Notes under the pieces: generated by a model | Told to the model about the DNA's origin: nothing | The model's database searches: none | The model's input: only the letters and a program-made list of their open reading frames with translations | Shown here: positions 49,601-56,284 of the stretch, in pieces | Layout of the letters: every line of letters begins with the position of its first letter | Position numbering within the stretch: the first letter of the stretch is position 1 | Program-made: the position numbers and the translations under genes | Origin: Streptomyces genisteinicus | GTDB lineage: Bacteria > Actinomycetota > Actinomycetes > Streptomycetales > Streptomycetaceae | DNA length: 64,000 nucleotides | Assembly: GCF_014489615.1 (NCBI RefSeq) | Contig: NZ_CP060825.1 | Span: 3,734,501-3,798,500, forward strand | Direction: 5' to 3'

Positions 49601-51760
49601 GCTCTTGAGTTGGTCGGACGTCATGCCGACGCCATTGTCCACGCATTCGACGTACGGGCCGCGGCTGTCCGCACCCATCTCGATGCGGATCCGGCCCGCC
49701 CACGCCCCCTGTTCCCGGCCCAGGCCCCGAAGGTACCGGGAGCGCATCTCCCGGTACCGGCAGGCGTCCATGGCGTTCTGGTACAGCTCTCGGAGGGCGA
49801 GCTGGGGCTCGCCCTCGTACAGCTTCTCGCCCATCAGGAGTCGGCGGATCTCCGTCTGCGCGAGTGAGAACTGCGAGAGCGGGATGTCGTAGGCGTCCAC
49901 ACCGTGCCGGCGGTCCGCCCGGAGCCGCTGGTCCGACAGGCGTACGGGGAGACCGCTGAGCAGCGCTGCCTCGTCCTGTGGAAGGTGGCGTGTCGACTCT
50001 CGCATCAGGAGCCCGAGGTCGTCGGCGTCCTCGACGACCGCGGCGAGTGCTGCGTGGATCGCCGGGTGCGGGCAGACCGCGTCGAGATGGAGATACGACG
50101 AGGCGCTCGCGTCCTGGTCGAGATCCCAGAACGCGTCCCGGAGTACGGAGAGCACTTCGCCCGGCACCACTGGATCGGATGCGGCGAGGTGCTCGGCGAG
50201 GACTTCCGGCAGGCGCCGGGCGTCGAAGGCGAGCAGTCCCGCCAGTCGCAGCAGCGCCGCGAGGGGGCGCACGCGCAGGCGCAACGGCGTTCTTCGGATG
50301 ACGTGACGGCCTGATGGCAGTAGCTGATCGTCCGGAGGAGCTCCGATGACGGGACCCGCGGCGACCGCGCGCAGCACCGTGGACAGCGCCGCAGCCCGGC
50401 CGCCGAGCTGCTCGCCTGCCGTATTCGAAGGTAGGTCGAGGAGCCGGGCGACGAACTCGTCAGTCGGGCTGGCGGGCACGGCTTCCTCGTCGGTCACGAA
50501 CCGCTCCTCGATCCAGCGGTGGACAAGCCACAGCGTGATGGCGTGGCGGTCGTCCGCAGGGTCGGTCAGCCACCGGTACGCGTCCGTGAGCTTCTCGGTG
50601 ATCTGGGGGTATTGCTCGGTGATCTGCTCATAGTGCCGCCTTTGGTCGTCAGCCCCGCTACGTCGACGCACGAGCTGGGGGATCAGTTCGGCAGCCTGGC
50701 TCAGCCGCTCGGCCCAGGCCATCTCGTGCAGCAGCACGCCTGCGATGAGCGCGGTGACCTCCAGGGCCGACAGCGCGGCGTCCTTTGGCAGGAGTTTGAG
50801 CAGACGATCGGTCAGCAGCCGGACCGGGAAATCGTCGTCCGCCCAGGGATCGGGCAGCCGCTTCTGAGCGCGCTGGACATGCCGAGCGGTCTGTGTGGCC
50901 AAGGAGGACAGACACTCTTGGAAGTGGGCGACGACGTCCGCGTCACACTCCAGGACTCGCTCCCAGAGGGCAGGCGTGCGGACGACGTCCTGCCAGGGCT
51001 CCAGTAGCCGTCTGCCCTCGGCGACCTGGAGCGTCCTTGTCTGCTCCGCAAGGTCGGTGCCGTAGTGGATCAGGACCTGCTGCTGGCCCGCCTGCGCGCG
51101 CATCGAGAAGGCTCGCGTGTTACGTCTGGCCTGCTCGTACACCTGCTCCACGGTGGTGGCCTCGGTCAGCGGGTCGAAGGCATGGGCGAGAGCCGCCGTG
51201 AAGAAGCTGCCCCCCTCCGCGAAGCCACTGGACTCGCCGGGCCCGCAGCCCGTCATCATGGCGAACCCGCTATGGGGCGGCCCTTTGACGACGTTGCTGC
51301 CGAAGGCGGGTCCTTCCTGCCCCCAGCGGCAGGCGTCGATCAGCCACAGCACGGTGCCGGCCCTGCAGGTTGACATATAGCGGCTGATATCGGCTTCCAT
51401 CAGCGACTCACGCACGTGGGGCTGCTCCCACCCGTCTGCGTCGCCGTCTGTGCCGGCGGGGGCACGCGCGTCTGACGGCACCAAGTAGTCGGTGGTCCCG
51501 ATGCGGACGCCGTGACCGGTGAAGTAGAGCAGCAGAGTGCTGCCGAGCGGTGCGGTCGAGGACCGAGTGGAGATACGTTCGGCGATCTCGTTCCGAGTGG
51601 GGTTCAGCAGTGTCTCCACTGCGTAGCCGCTGCCTTCCAACGCGGCGCCCAGCACGTGCAGATCCGCGGCAACCGTTGCTGCCAGAGAGGGAAGCGCATG
51701 CTCCGCTTCCGGATTCTCGCCCGCGCCGATGAGCACGGCTATGCGATTGGTGTCATCCAC
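46664..51760 (-). CDS. caspase-like protease / GHKL (HSP90-like) ATPase fusion, 1698 aa
   Basis: The N-terminal C14 caspase-like domain (~1-240) has LLLYFTGHGVR with catalytic His83 and VLWLIDACRWG with catalytic Cys144. A helical linker (~250-620) follows. The GHKL ATPase has the N-box RELYQNAMDACRYR (Glu658, Asn662, Asp665), VDNGVGM (708-713) and GIGVFSYF (758-765). The C-terminal ~900 residues are Trp-rich helical repeats, with winged-helix-like units such as VPLVAAATGLDVGEAQRRMAAF. GTG 51760; GGAAGGAG lies ~12 nt upstream. First gene of a three-gene operon. Likely an NLR-like sensor in which the ATPase/repeat region gates the protease; substrate and trigger are unknown. Confidence 0.9.
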   Translation of the reverse strand: MDDTNRIAVLIGAGENPEAEHALPSLAATVAADLHVLGAALEGSGYAVETLLNPTRNEIAERISTRSSTAPLGSTLLLYFTGHGVRIGTTDYLVPSDARAPAGTDGDADGWEQPHVRESLMEADISRYMSTCRAGTVLWLIDACRWGQEGPAFGSNVVKGPPHSGFAMMTGCGPGESSGFAEGGSFFTAALAHAFDPLTEATTVEQVYEQARRNTRAFSMRAQAGQQQVLIHYGTDLAEQTRTLQVAEGRRLLEPWQDVVRTPALWERVLECDADVVAHFQECLSSLATQTARHVQRAQKRLPDPWADDDFPVRLLTDRLLKLLPKDAALSALEVTALIAGVLLHEMAWAERLSQAAELIPQLVRRRSGADDQRRHYEQITEQYPQITEKLTDAYRWLTDPADDRHAITLWLVHRWIEERFVTDEEAVPASPTDEFVARLLDLPSNTAGEQLGGRAAALSTVLRAVAAGPVIGAPPDDQLLPSGRHVIRRTPLRLRVRPLAALLRLAGLLAFDARRLPEVLAEHLAASDPVVPGEVLSVLRDAFWDLDQDASASSYLHLDAVCPHPAIHAALAAVVEDADDLGLLMRESTRHLPQDEAALLSGLPVRLSDQRLRADRRHGVDAYDIPLSQFSLAQTEIRRLLMGEKLYEGEPQLALRELYQNAMDACRYREMRSRYLRGLGREQGAWAGRIRIEMGADSRGPYVECVDNGVGMTSDQLKSTFTRAGRRFDQSHAFRREQAAWLRHDSSLRLYPNSRFGIGVFSYFMLADEMTIVTRPVGPDGRPAARALRVEIPVSGSLFRVREEDEREGAALPEGGTRVRLHLRRTGPLDATSVVSVLRSLVLISEFRLEVRDSDGAEEIWLPGQLKAGQGKGSFSTSFAIEAVPDTLWWVSGDGAIVCDGIATDKRTFGYVLNLSGPHAGELSVNRKKLESYDIGWAAEQHQRGASVLAGSPELRLPWLWAMESRESSVARILWKALRGQEVIASDNLSRRVKLDEVGWFRMDADLGNPRRSDREKEAMEAVRPWRWAALNPGLRSSKEAVPLSLSGHPVPQPGWSDIATEVGGDWRGAVQVAHDQDTSVAEVLRATRGMRIAHPRLAGPTIVGDGDLDWNPGFVDWLVMKGLLGSEPKPRNTLQITIWGRPLPQDRRGSLEIFYQHPPGDLSGIVRASAHARRPLGELADACDRYAPFVGKPLDAVPDHHRNHVCTDADLRLLYLQEDERHWRPAMDPWDVPLVAAATGLDVGEAQRRMAAFAWLGRPTPDPVLAVRWGEVPSEISAVMRHYIVPGSGGRPELLWGAAVELAAQCELSVWEAERALARAAEGVGVVHRRRYTKRSPGRDTVPSPETGQLARWLHEEGIRLEGGVSLRDLSFVRSHEMPFDELAHYLEDLREAEVDLPDAANLLRAWDELPTPSRYAFSGEDPSWAGADYPVPASSAVLFTGSQRLRQKLSFLWDVARREARDLGLSAAFVAPEPPEGLRTFVPTWDEIAALVDAGPDEDMGGEWFETPHWGPVTAQRLVDYARARTIGARAAYRALAPFRAIGALVPVLTADAEAALPEEVPSAHDAAAVDPAYRVSEPGTGLVPLDLVSVAGHLGESVRHTWQQRVTPYLGLEPVQPSITDVPDVVPVWQDLAILSEGHDGKLPALTGHVGQDRVERCAQAVGETPEWVRHRLEIYAGMFALRLEGTTGKGDRP

Positions 51761-51911
51761 GCGGCTCTCGCTCTCCTTCCGAACACGCCTACTCTCTCAC
51801 TCGACCAGATCCGGCTCGGCCGGGACGAGATGAATCGGCGGGAGCACTGCCGGACGGGAACAGGCGAGGCACGCGGAGGGCACGCCGGCCCCGAGAGATC
51901 GAGATTACGAA

Positions 51912-51942
51912 CGAAGCCCCAGGTCGCTGACCTGGGGCTTCG
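51912..51942 (-). terminator. tRNA-Gly terminator
   Basis: CGAAGCCCCAGGTC (51912-51925) pairs with 51929-51942, a 14-bp perfect stem with a GCT loop, just 3' of the tRNA. A diverged copy accompanies the partial tRNA at 45.6 kb. Confidence 0.8.
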
Positions 51943-51948
51943 TAGAAG

Positions 51949-52019
51949 AGCGGATGACGGGAATCGAACCCGCGCTATAAGCTTGGGAAGCTCATGTTCT
52001 ACCATTAAACTACATCCGC
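51949..52019 (-). tRNA. tRNA-Gly (anticodon CCC)
   Basis: 71 nt. Acceptor GCGGATG pairs with CATCCGC, the D-arm lies around AATGGTAG, anticodon stem TGAGC/GCTTA encloses loop TTCCCAA (anticodon CCC, reading GGG), and the T-arm is GCGGG-TTCGATT-CCCGT. CCA is not encoded. Its 3' half is duplicated at 45.6 kb, marking it as an integration target. Confidence 0.95.
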
Positions 52020-52066
52020 GCGGCGGACCTTGATCGGTACCGCATCGTCGCTCACTCTACCTCATC

Positions 52067-52101
52067 ACACGCCCCGCAGTGCATCCGCCCGCGGGGCGTG
52101 T
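52067..52101. terminator. hairpin upstream of the zinc-ribbon-like gene
   Basis: ACACGCCCCGC (52067-52077) pairs with 52091-52101 around a 13-nt loop. It lies between the leftward tRNA and the rightward small gene; which transcript it serves is unclear. Confidence 0.5.
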
Positions 52102-52239
52102 GTCGTGTCCGGGCAGTGGAAGGCTGTGCGGGGGGCGGGAGTTGAGGCGTAGCCTCGGGGCGCGGAGTGCCGCGTGCGAGTCGGTCCGGATCATCACCTA
52201 ATGTGGGGCTTCGTCCGCATTCGTTGGGGAAGGGGCCCG

Positions 52240-52425
52240 ATGGACTTGATGGAGCGCACCGTCGTCCGCTGTGCCGAAGGGCACGTGTTCAGTACCGCTT
52301 CGTTTCCTCTGCAGCAGCTCGGTGCCGACCGGCTCGGACCCGGCCGGCTCGTCCGGTGTCCGCGGTGCGCGCGGCTGAGGCATGCCGTGCCCGTGGTGGT
52401 GCAGGGGCTGCGCGACCAGCGGTAA
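52240..52425 (+). CDS. small zinc-ribbon-like protein
   Basis: 61 residues from ATG 52240 (ATG 52249 also possible; GGGGAAGGGG lies just upstream). VVRCAEGHVFST and VRCPRCARLRHAV supply Cys-x3-His and Cys-x2-Cys pairs for one zinc. It resembles the short zinc-ribbon proteins common before dcd in Streptomyces; function unknown. 72 bp before dcd on the same strand. Confidence 0.7.
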   Translation: MDLMERTVVRCAEGHVFSTASFPLQQLGADRLGPGRLVRCPRCARLRHAVPVVVQGLRDQR

Positions 52426-52497
52426 CAGAGGCGGGCGCGGGCGCGCGGGCCGGTGTCCGATTGGGGACGGCCCGCGCGCTCTGCGTATCCTCGGGGC

Positions 52498-53073
52498 GTG
52501 CTTCTCTCAGACAAGGACATCCGGGCCGAGATCGACGCCGGACGGGTACGCATCGATCCGTACGACGAATCCATGGTGCAGCCCTCGAGCATCGACGTGC
52601 GGCTGGACCGCTACTTCCGGGTGTTCGAGAACCACCGCTACCCCCACATCGACCCCGCCGTCGAGCAGGCCGATCTGACCCGGCTCGTCGAGCCGGAGGG
52701 GGACGAGGCGTTCATCCTGCACCCGGGCGAGTTCGTGCTGGCGTCGACCTTCGAGGTCATCTCGCTGCCGGACGACCTGGCGTCGCGGCTGGAGGGCAAG
52801 AGCTCCCTCGGGCGTCTCGGCCTGGTGACGCACTCGACGGCCGGCTTCATCGACCCCGGGTTCTCCGGGCACGTGACGCTGGAGCTGTCGAACCTGGCGA
52901 CCCTGCCGATCAAGCTGTGGCCGGGGATGAAGATCGGGCAGCTCTGCATGTTCCGGCTCACCTCCCCCGCCGAGGAGCCCTACGGCAGCGAGCGCTACGG
53001 CTCGCGTTACCAGGGGCAGCGGGGGCCGACCGCCTCCCGCTCCTTCATCAATTTCCATCGGACGCAGGTGTGA
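52498..53073 (+). CDS. dcd: dCTP deaminase
   Basis: 191 residues, GTG start at 52498. A trimeric dUTPase-superfamily enzyme making dUTP from dCTP for dTMP synthesis. Signature LLSDKDIRAEIDAGRVRIDP and VQPSSIDVRLD at the N-terminus, catalytic-region LEGKSSLGRLGLVTHSTAGFIDPGFSGHVTLELSN, and C-terminal GSRYQGQRGPTASRSFINF closing over the nucleotide. Length is as in other actinobacteria. It is followed after 10 bp by a phosphoribosyltransferase gene, forming a nucleotide-metabolism operon. Confidence 0.97.
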   Translation: MLLSDKDIRAEIDAGRVRIDPYDESMVQPSSIDVRLDRYFRVFENHRYPHIDPAVEQADLTRLVEPEGDEAFILHPGEFVLASTFEVISLPDDLASRLEGKSSLGRLGLVTHSTAGFIDPGFSGHVTLELSNLATLPIKLWPGMKIGQLCMFRLTSPAEEPYGSERYGSRYQGQRGPTASRSFINFHRTQV

Positions 53074-53083
53074 GGCCCGTCGC

Positions 53084-53581
53084 ATGAGCGAGGTACGCGA
53101 GAATCTGACCTACGAGAAGTTCGGCGGCGCGATCCGCGAACTCGCGCAGACGATCGCCGACGACGGGTACGAGCCCGATGTCGTGCTGTCGATCGCGCGG
53201 GGCGGGGTGTTCGTCGCCGGCGGCCTGGCGTACGCGCTGGACTGCAAGAACATCCACCTGGTCAACGTCGAGTTCTACACCGGGGTCGGCACGACCCTGG
53301 AGATGCCGGTCATGCTGGCGCCGGTGCCCAACGCGATCGACTTCTCCAACAAGAAGGTCCTCATCGCGGACGACGTCGCCGACACCGGCAAGACGCTGAA
53401 GCTGGTGCACGACTTCTGCCTGGACCACGTGGCCGAGGTCCGGTCCGCCGTGATCTACGAGAAGTCCCACTCGCTCGTGAAGTGCGAGTACGTGTGGAAG
53501 CGCACCGACGAGTGGATCAACTTCCCCTGGAGCGTGGAGCCGCCCGTCGTGCGCCGCGACGGCCAGGTCCTCGACGCGTAG
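53084..53581 (+). CDS. phosphoribosyltransferase (purine type)
   Basis: 165 residues, type I PRTase fold. The PRPP motif is VLIADDVADTGKTLKLV, and the pyrophosphate loop is VVLSIARGGVFVAGGLA. The C-terminal DEWINFPW segment resembles the Trp/Phe base-stacking region of xanthine/hypoxanthine PRTases. Likely purine salvage. ATG 53084, 10 bp after dcd, so co-transcribed. Confidence 0.9.
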   Translation: MSEVRENLTYEKFGGAIRELAQTIADDGYEPDVVLSIARGGVFVAGGLAYALDCKNIHLVNVEFYTGVGTTLEMPVMLAPVPNAIDFSNKKVLIADDVADTGKTLKLVHDFCLDHVAEVRSAVIYEKSHSLVKCEYVWKRTDEWINFPWSVEPPVVRRDGQVLDA

Positions 53582-53657
53582 TCCCCTCACCAGCGGTCGC
53601 GCCGGCAGTACCGACGCCACCGCTGACGCGCGCGCCGTCACCCGGCAGACTGGCCGG

Positions 53658-55070
53658 GTGACAGCGACCTCCATGAGCAAGGGCGCCAACCTCCCGGTGG
53701 CAGCCGCCGCGGTGCGCGCCGAGCTGAGCTGGCGCGAGGCGCCGGGCGTTCCCGACGCCGATGCCTCGGCGCTGCTGCTGACCGGCGCCGGACGGGTGCG
53801 CGACGACGCCGACTTCGTCTTCTACAACCAGCCCGCGCACGCCTCGGGCGCCGTACGCCACCTCGGGAAGCGGCGTGGCTCCGGGACCGCCACCGACGCG
53901 GTCCGGGTCGATCTGGCCCGGGTGGAGCCGGGCGTCGAACGCGTCGTGCTGTGCGCCTCCGCGGACGGGGGCGCCTTCGGCCGGTTCCCGGGGCTCGCCC
54001 TGCGGCTGCTGGACGACGGGACCGGGGCGGAGCTGGCGCGCTTCGAGATGACGGCGACGACGGAGACCGCGTTCGTCAGCGGAGAGCTCTACCGGCGCGC
54101 CGGGCAGTGGAAGTTCCGCGCGGTGGGTCAGGGGTACGCCTCGGGGCTCGCCGGTCTGGCCACCGACTTCGGGATCACCGTGGACGACGCCGCCCCCACG
54201 CCGCCCGCCCCGCCCTCCGCCCCGCAGGCCCCCGCCCCTGCGGCCCCTCCCGTGCCGCAGGCGGCCCCCGCGTCCCCGGCGTCGTCCCCGGCGGCCGGTG
54301 CCCCGCGGCTCAGCAAGGGCGAGGAGCGGCTGCCCGTCGACATGCGCAAGCGGCTGTCGCTGCGCAAGGAGCAGGTCGCGGTCAGCCTGCGCAAGCACGG
54401 CGCCGCCGGCGCCCGGGCGCGGGTGATCCTCGTCCTCGACGCCTCCGGCTCGATGGCCGGCCTGTACACGAAGGGCGTGGTCGCCGATGTCGTGGAGCGG
54501 ATGGCGGCGGTCGCCGCCCAGCTCGACGACGACGGCGAGATGCAGGCGTGGACCTTCGCCTCGAACCCCGCCCGGCTGCCCGACCTGCTGCTGGGCGAGC
54601 TGCCCGACTGGCTGAGCCTGCACGTGCGCGGCGGTGAGATGAGCCTGTTCGGCAGGCGCAAGCCGCAGAAGGGCCTGCGGCCGGGGCAGGTGGACATGCG
54701 GGCGGTCGGCATCCAGAACGAGGAGCAGAAGGTGATCGCCGAGGTCCGCGCGTACGTCCGCGACCACCCCGCCGCCGACCCCACCCTGGTGCTCTTCTTC
54801 TCGGACGGCGGGGTGTACCGCAACGCCGAGATCGAGCGGCAGCTCCGGGAGGCGGTCGAGGAGCCGGTGTTCTGGCAGTTCGTGGGTCTGTGGCGGTCGG
54901 ACTACGGGGTGCTGGAACGCTTCGACACCCTGCCCGGGCGCCGGGTGGACAACGTCGGCTTCTTCGCCGTCGACGACATCGCCACGGTCGCCGACGCGGA
55001 GCTGTACGACCGGCTGCTCTCCGAGTTCCCGTCCTGGATGACCGAGGCCCGCCGGGCCGGCATTCTCTGA
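53658..55070 (+). CDS. TerD-VWA fusion protein
   Basis: 470 residues. The N-terminal TerD domain (~1-185) has GANLPVAAAAVRAELSW, DADFVFYNQPAHASGAVRHLG, VDLARVEPGVERVVLCAS and FVSGELYRRAGQWKFRAVGQGYASGLAGL. A Pro/Ala-rich linker (~190-220) leads to a VWA domain with the MIDAS-type ILVLDASGSMAGLY and LVLFFSDGGVYRN. TerD domains bind Ca and occur in tellurite/stress-response complexes. The start is GTG 53658 or ATG 53673. Paralogous in its C-terminus to the VWA protein at 8.8-10.5 kb. Confidence 0.93.
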   Translation: MTATSMSKGANLPVAAAAVRAELSWREAPGVPDADASALLLTGAGRVRDDADFVFYNQPAHASGAVRHLGKRRGSGTATDAVRVDLARVEPGVERVVLCASADGGAFGRFPGLALRLLDDGTGAELARFEMTATTETAFVSGELYRRAGQWKFRAVGQGYASGLAGLATDFGITVDDAAPTPPAPPSAPQAPAPAAPPVPQAAPASPASSPAAGAPRLSKGEERLPVDMRKRLSLRKEQVAVSLRKHGAAGARARVILVLDASGSMAGLYTKGVVADVVERMAAVAAQLDDDGEMQAWTFASNPARLPDLLLGELPDWLSLHVRGGEMSLFGRRKPQKGLRPGQVDMRAVGIQNEEQKVIAEVRAYVRDHPAADPTLVLFFSDGGVYRNAEIERQLREAVEEPVFWQFVGLWRSDYGVLERFDTLPGRRVDNVGFFAVDDIATVADAELYDRLLSEFPSWMTEARRAGIL

Positions 55071-55089
55071 CCCGCCGGGCCGCGCACGC

Positions 55090-55125
55090 ACGGACGCCCG
55101 GCCGGAGGTCCGGCCGGGCGTCCGT
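55090..55125. terminator. bidirectional terminator after the TerD-VWA gene
   Basis: A 17-bp perfect stem (55090-55106 with 55109-55125) around GG, between convergent genes. Confidence 0.8.
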
Positions 55126-55153
55126 CAGGTCGTGCGGGCGTCGCCCCGGGGGG

Positions 55154-56047
55154 TCAGACGGTGCCGAGCTTGATGATCGACAGCAGGGCGATCAGCTGGA
55201 TCGCCGAGGCGCCGAGCGCCTTGGGCCACGGCAGGTCGTGCGACTTGCTGACCATCGAGGTGAACAGCGCGCCCGCCGCCACCCAGGTCGCCCAGCCGAG
55301 CACCTGCACCAGGGAGTTCTCGCCGCCGAGGAAGACGGCGAACACCAGGCGGGGGGTGTCGCTGATGCACATGACGAGCATCGAGAGGCCGACCGTCGGC
55401 TGCCAGGAGCCGGTGCCGCCGAACTGCCGTGCCAGGGTGTGGGTCACCGCGCCGAGCAGCAGACCGCTGACGACGAACACGACGCCCGCCATGAGCACCG
55501 CGGGGACGGCGTTGGACAGGGTCGCGCTGATGACCTCGTCGCGCGGCTCGTCCAGGCCGAAGATGGCGAGCAGGCCGTAGAGGAAGGTGACGGCGAGCGC
55601 CGGGCCCCAGACGGGGTAGTCCCGCATCTGGAAGAAGGTCGGGCCGGGGCGCAGCACGATGCCGCTGAGCAGTTGCTTCCAGTGCAGCCGCGGGCCGGAG
55701 GGGGCCGCGGGAGCGGAGCCCGCGCGGTAGGTGGCTCCGTCGCCGTAGACGTCGTCGTCCCGGACGCTGAACGCCTGCGTGTGACCGGGGTTGTTGGCCG
55801 CGTACGGGTCGTGGCCCTGGGGTGCGTGGTGGTGCGGGTCGCCGAAGTACTCGGGCTCCCCGTAGCCGCCCTGGTTGCGGGGCTGCTGGTACGGCTGTGG
55901 CCCGCCGGAGGCCGGCGGCCACGGTGCGGGCTGCTGTCCGCCGTACGGCGGCGTGCCCTGGTAGGGGCCGGGCGCACGGGGCGCCTGGGCCTGCTGCTGT
56001 TGCGGGGTGCGGTTGTCCCGGCCGCGTCCGATCCTGAATCCAGCCAC
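55154..56047 (-). CDS. Yip1-family membrane protein
   Basis: 297 residues from a GTG at 56047. The N-terminal ~125 residues are disordered and Gln/Pro/Gly/Tyr-rich (QQQQAQAPRAPGPYQ). A Yip1-type domain with five membrane segments follows (ALAVTFLYGLLAIFGL; VPAVLMAGVVFVVSGLLLGAV; VGLSMLVMCISDTPRLVFAVFL; VLGWATWVAAGALFTSMV; ASAIQLIALLSIIKLG). Common in Streptomyces; function unknown. No clear Shine-Dalgarno, so the start is tentative. Confidence 0.85.
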   Translation of the reverse strand: MAGFRIGRGRDNRTPQQQQAQAPRAPGPYQGTPPYGGQQPAPWPPASGGPQPYQQPRNQGGYGEPEYFGDPHHHAPQGHDPYAANNPGHTQAFSVRDDDVYGDGATYRAGSAPAAPSGPRLHWKQLLSGIVLRPGPTFFQMRDYPVWGPALAVTFLYGLLAIFGLDEPRDEVISATLSNAVPAVLMAGVVFVVSGLLLGAVTHTLARQFGGTGSWQPTVGLSMLVMCISDTPRLVFAVFLGGENSLVQVLGWATWVAAGALFTSMVSKSHDLPWPKALGASAIQLIALLSIIKLGTV

Positions 56048-56226
56048 GCATTCGAACGTACCCGGTCCGCGCCCGTCCGGTGGCCGTGAGCCGGTAACCG
56101 GGGGGCCATTGCTGCCGAGCTGTGACATCCCCTAAGGGAACCCCGGGGTGCTGTCCCCCGGGGTGTCCGCCGAGGTCGGCAGGGGTGGGCGGGGCGCGGC
56201 GGGCGGGCCGGGGCGGCGGGACGACG

Positions 56227-56265
56227 AAGCGGCCGGTCCTGCCCCCGAGGCAGGTCCGGCCGCTT
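56227..56265 (-). terminator. terminator of the EtfD-like gene
   Basis: A 17-bp stem with one T-T mismatch (56227-56243 with 56249-56265) and a 5-nt loop, 20 bp past the stop. Confidence 0.75.
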
Positions 56266-56284
56266 GCGTCCGTGGTGGAGACGG

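Larger units (their letters stand above)
45607..52019. mobile_element. putative tRNA-Gly-bounded genomic island remnant
   Basis: Bounded on the right by intact tRNA-Gly(CCC) and on the left by a degenerate copy of its 3' half in the same orientation. Contents: only the caspase/GHKL operon. No integrase, excisionase, transposase or replication gene is seen, so it would be immobile now. The lower-GC DUF262-HEPN pair lies just outside the left scar and may be an older layer at the same locus. Confidence 0.6.
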
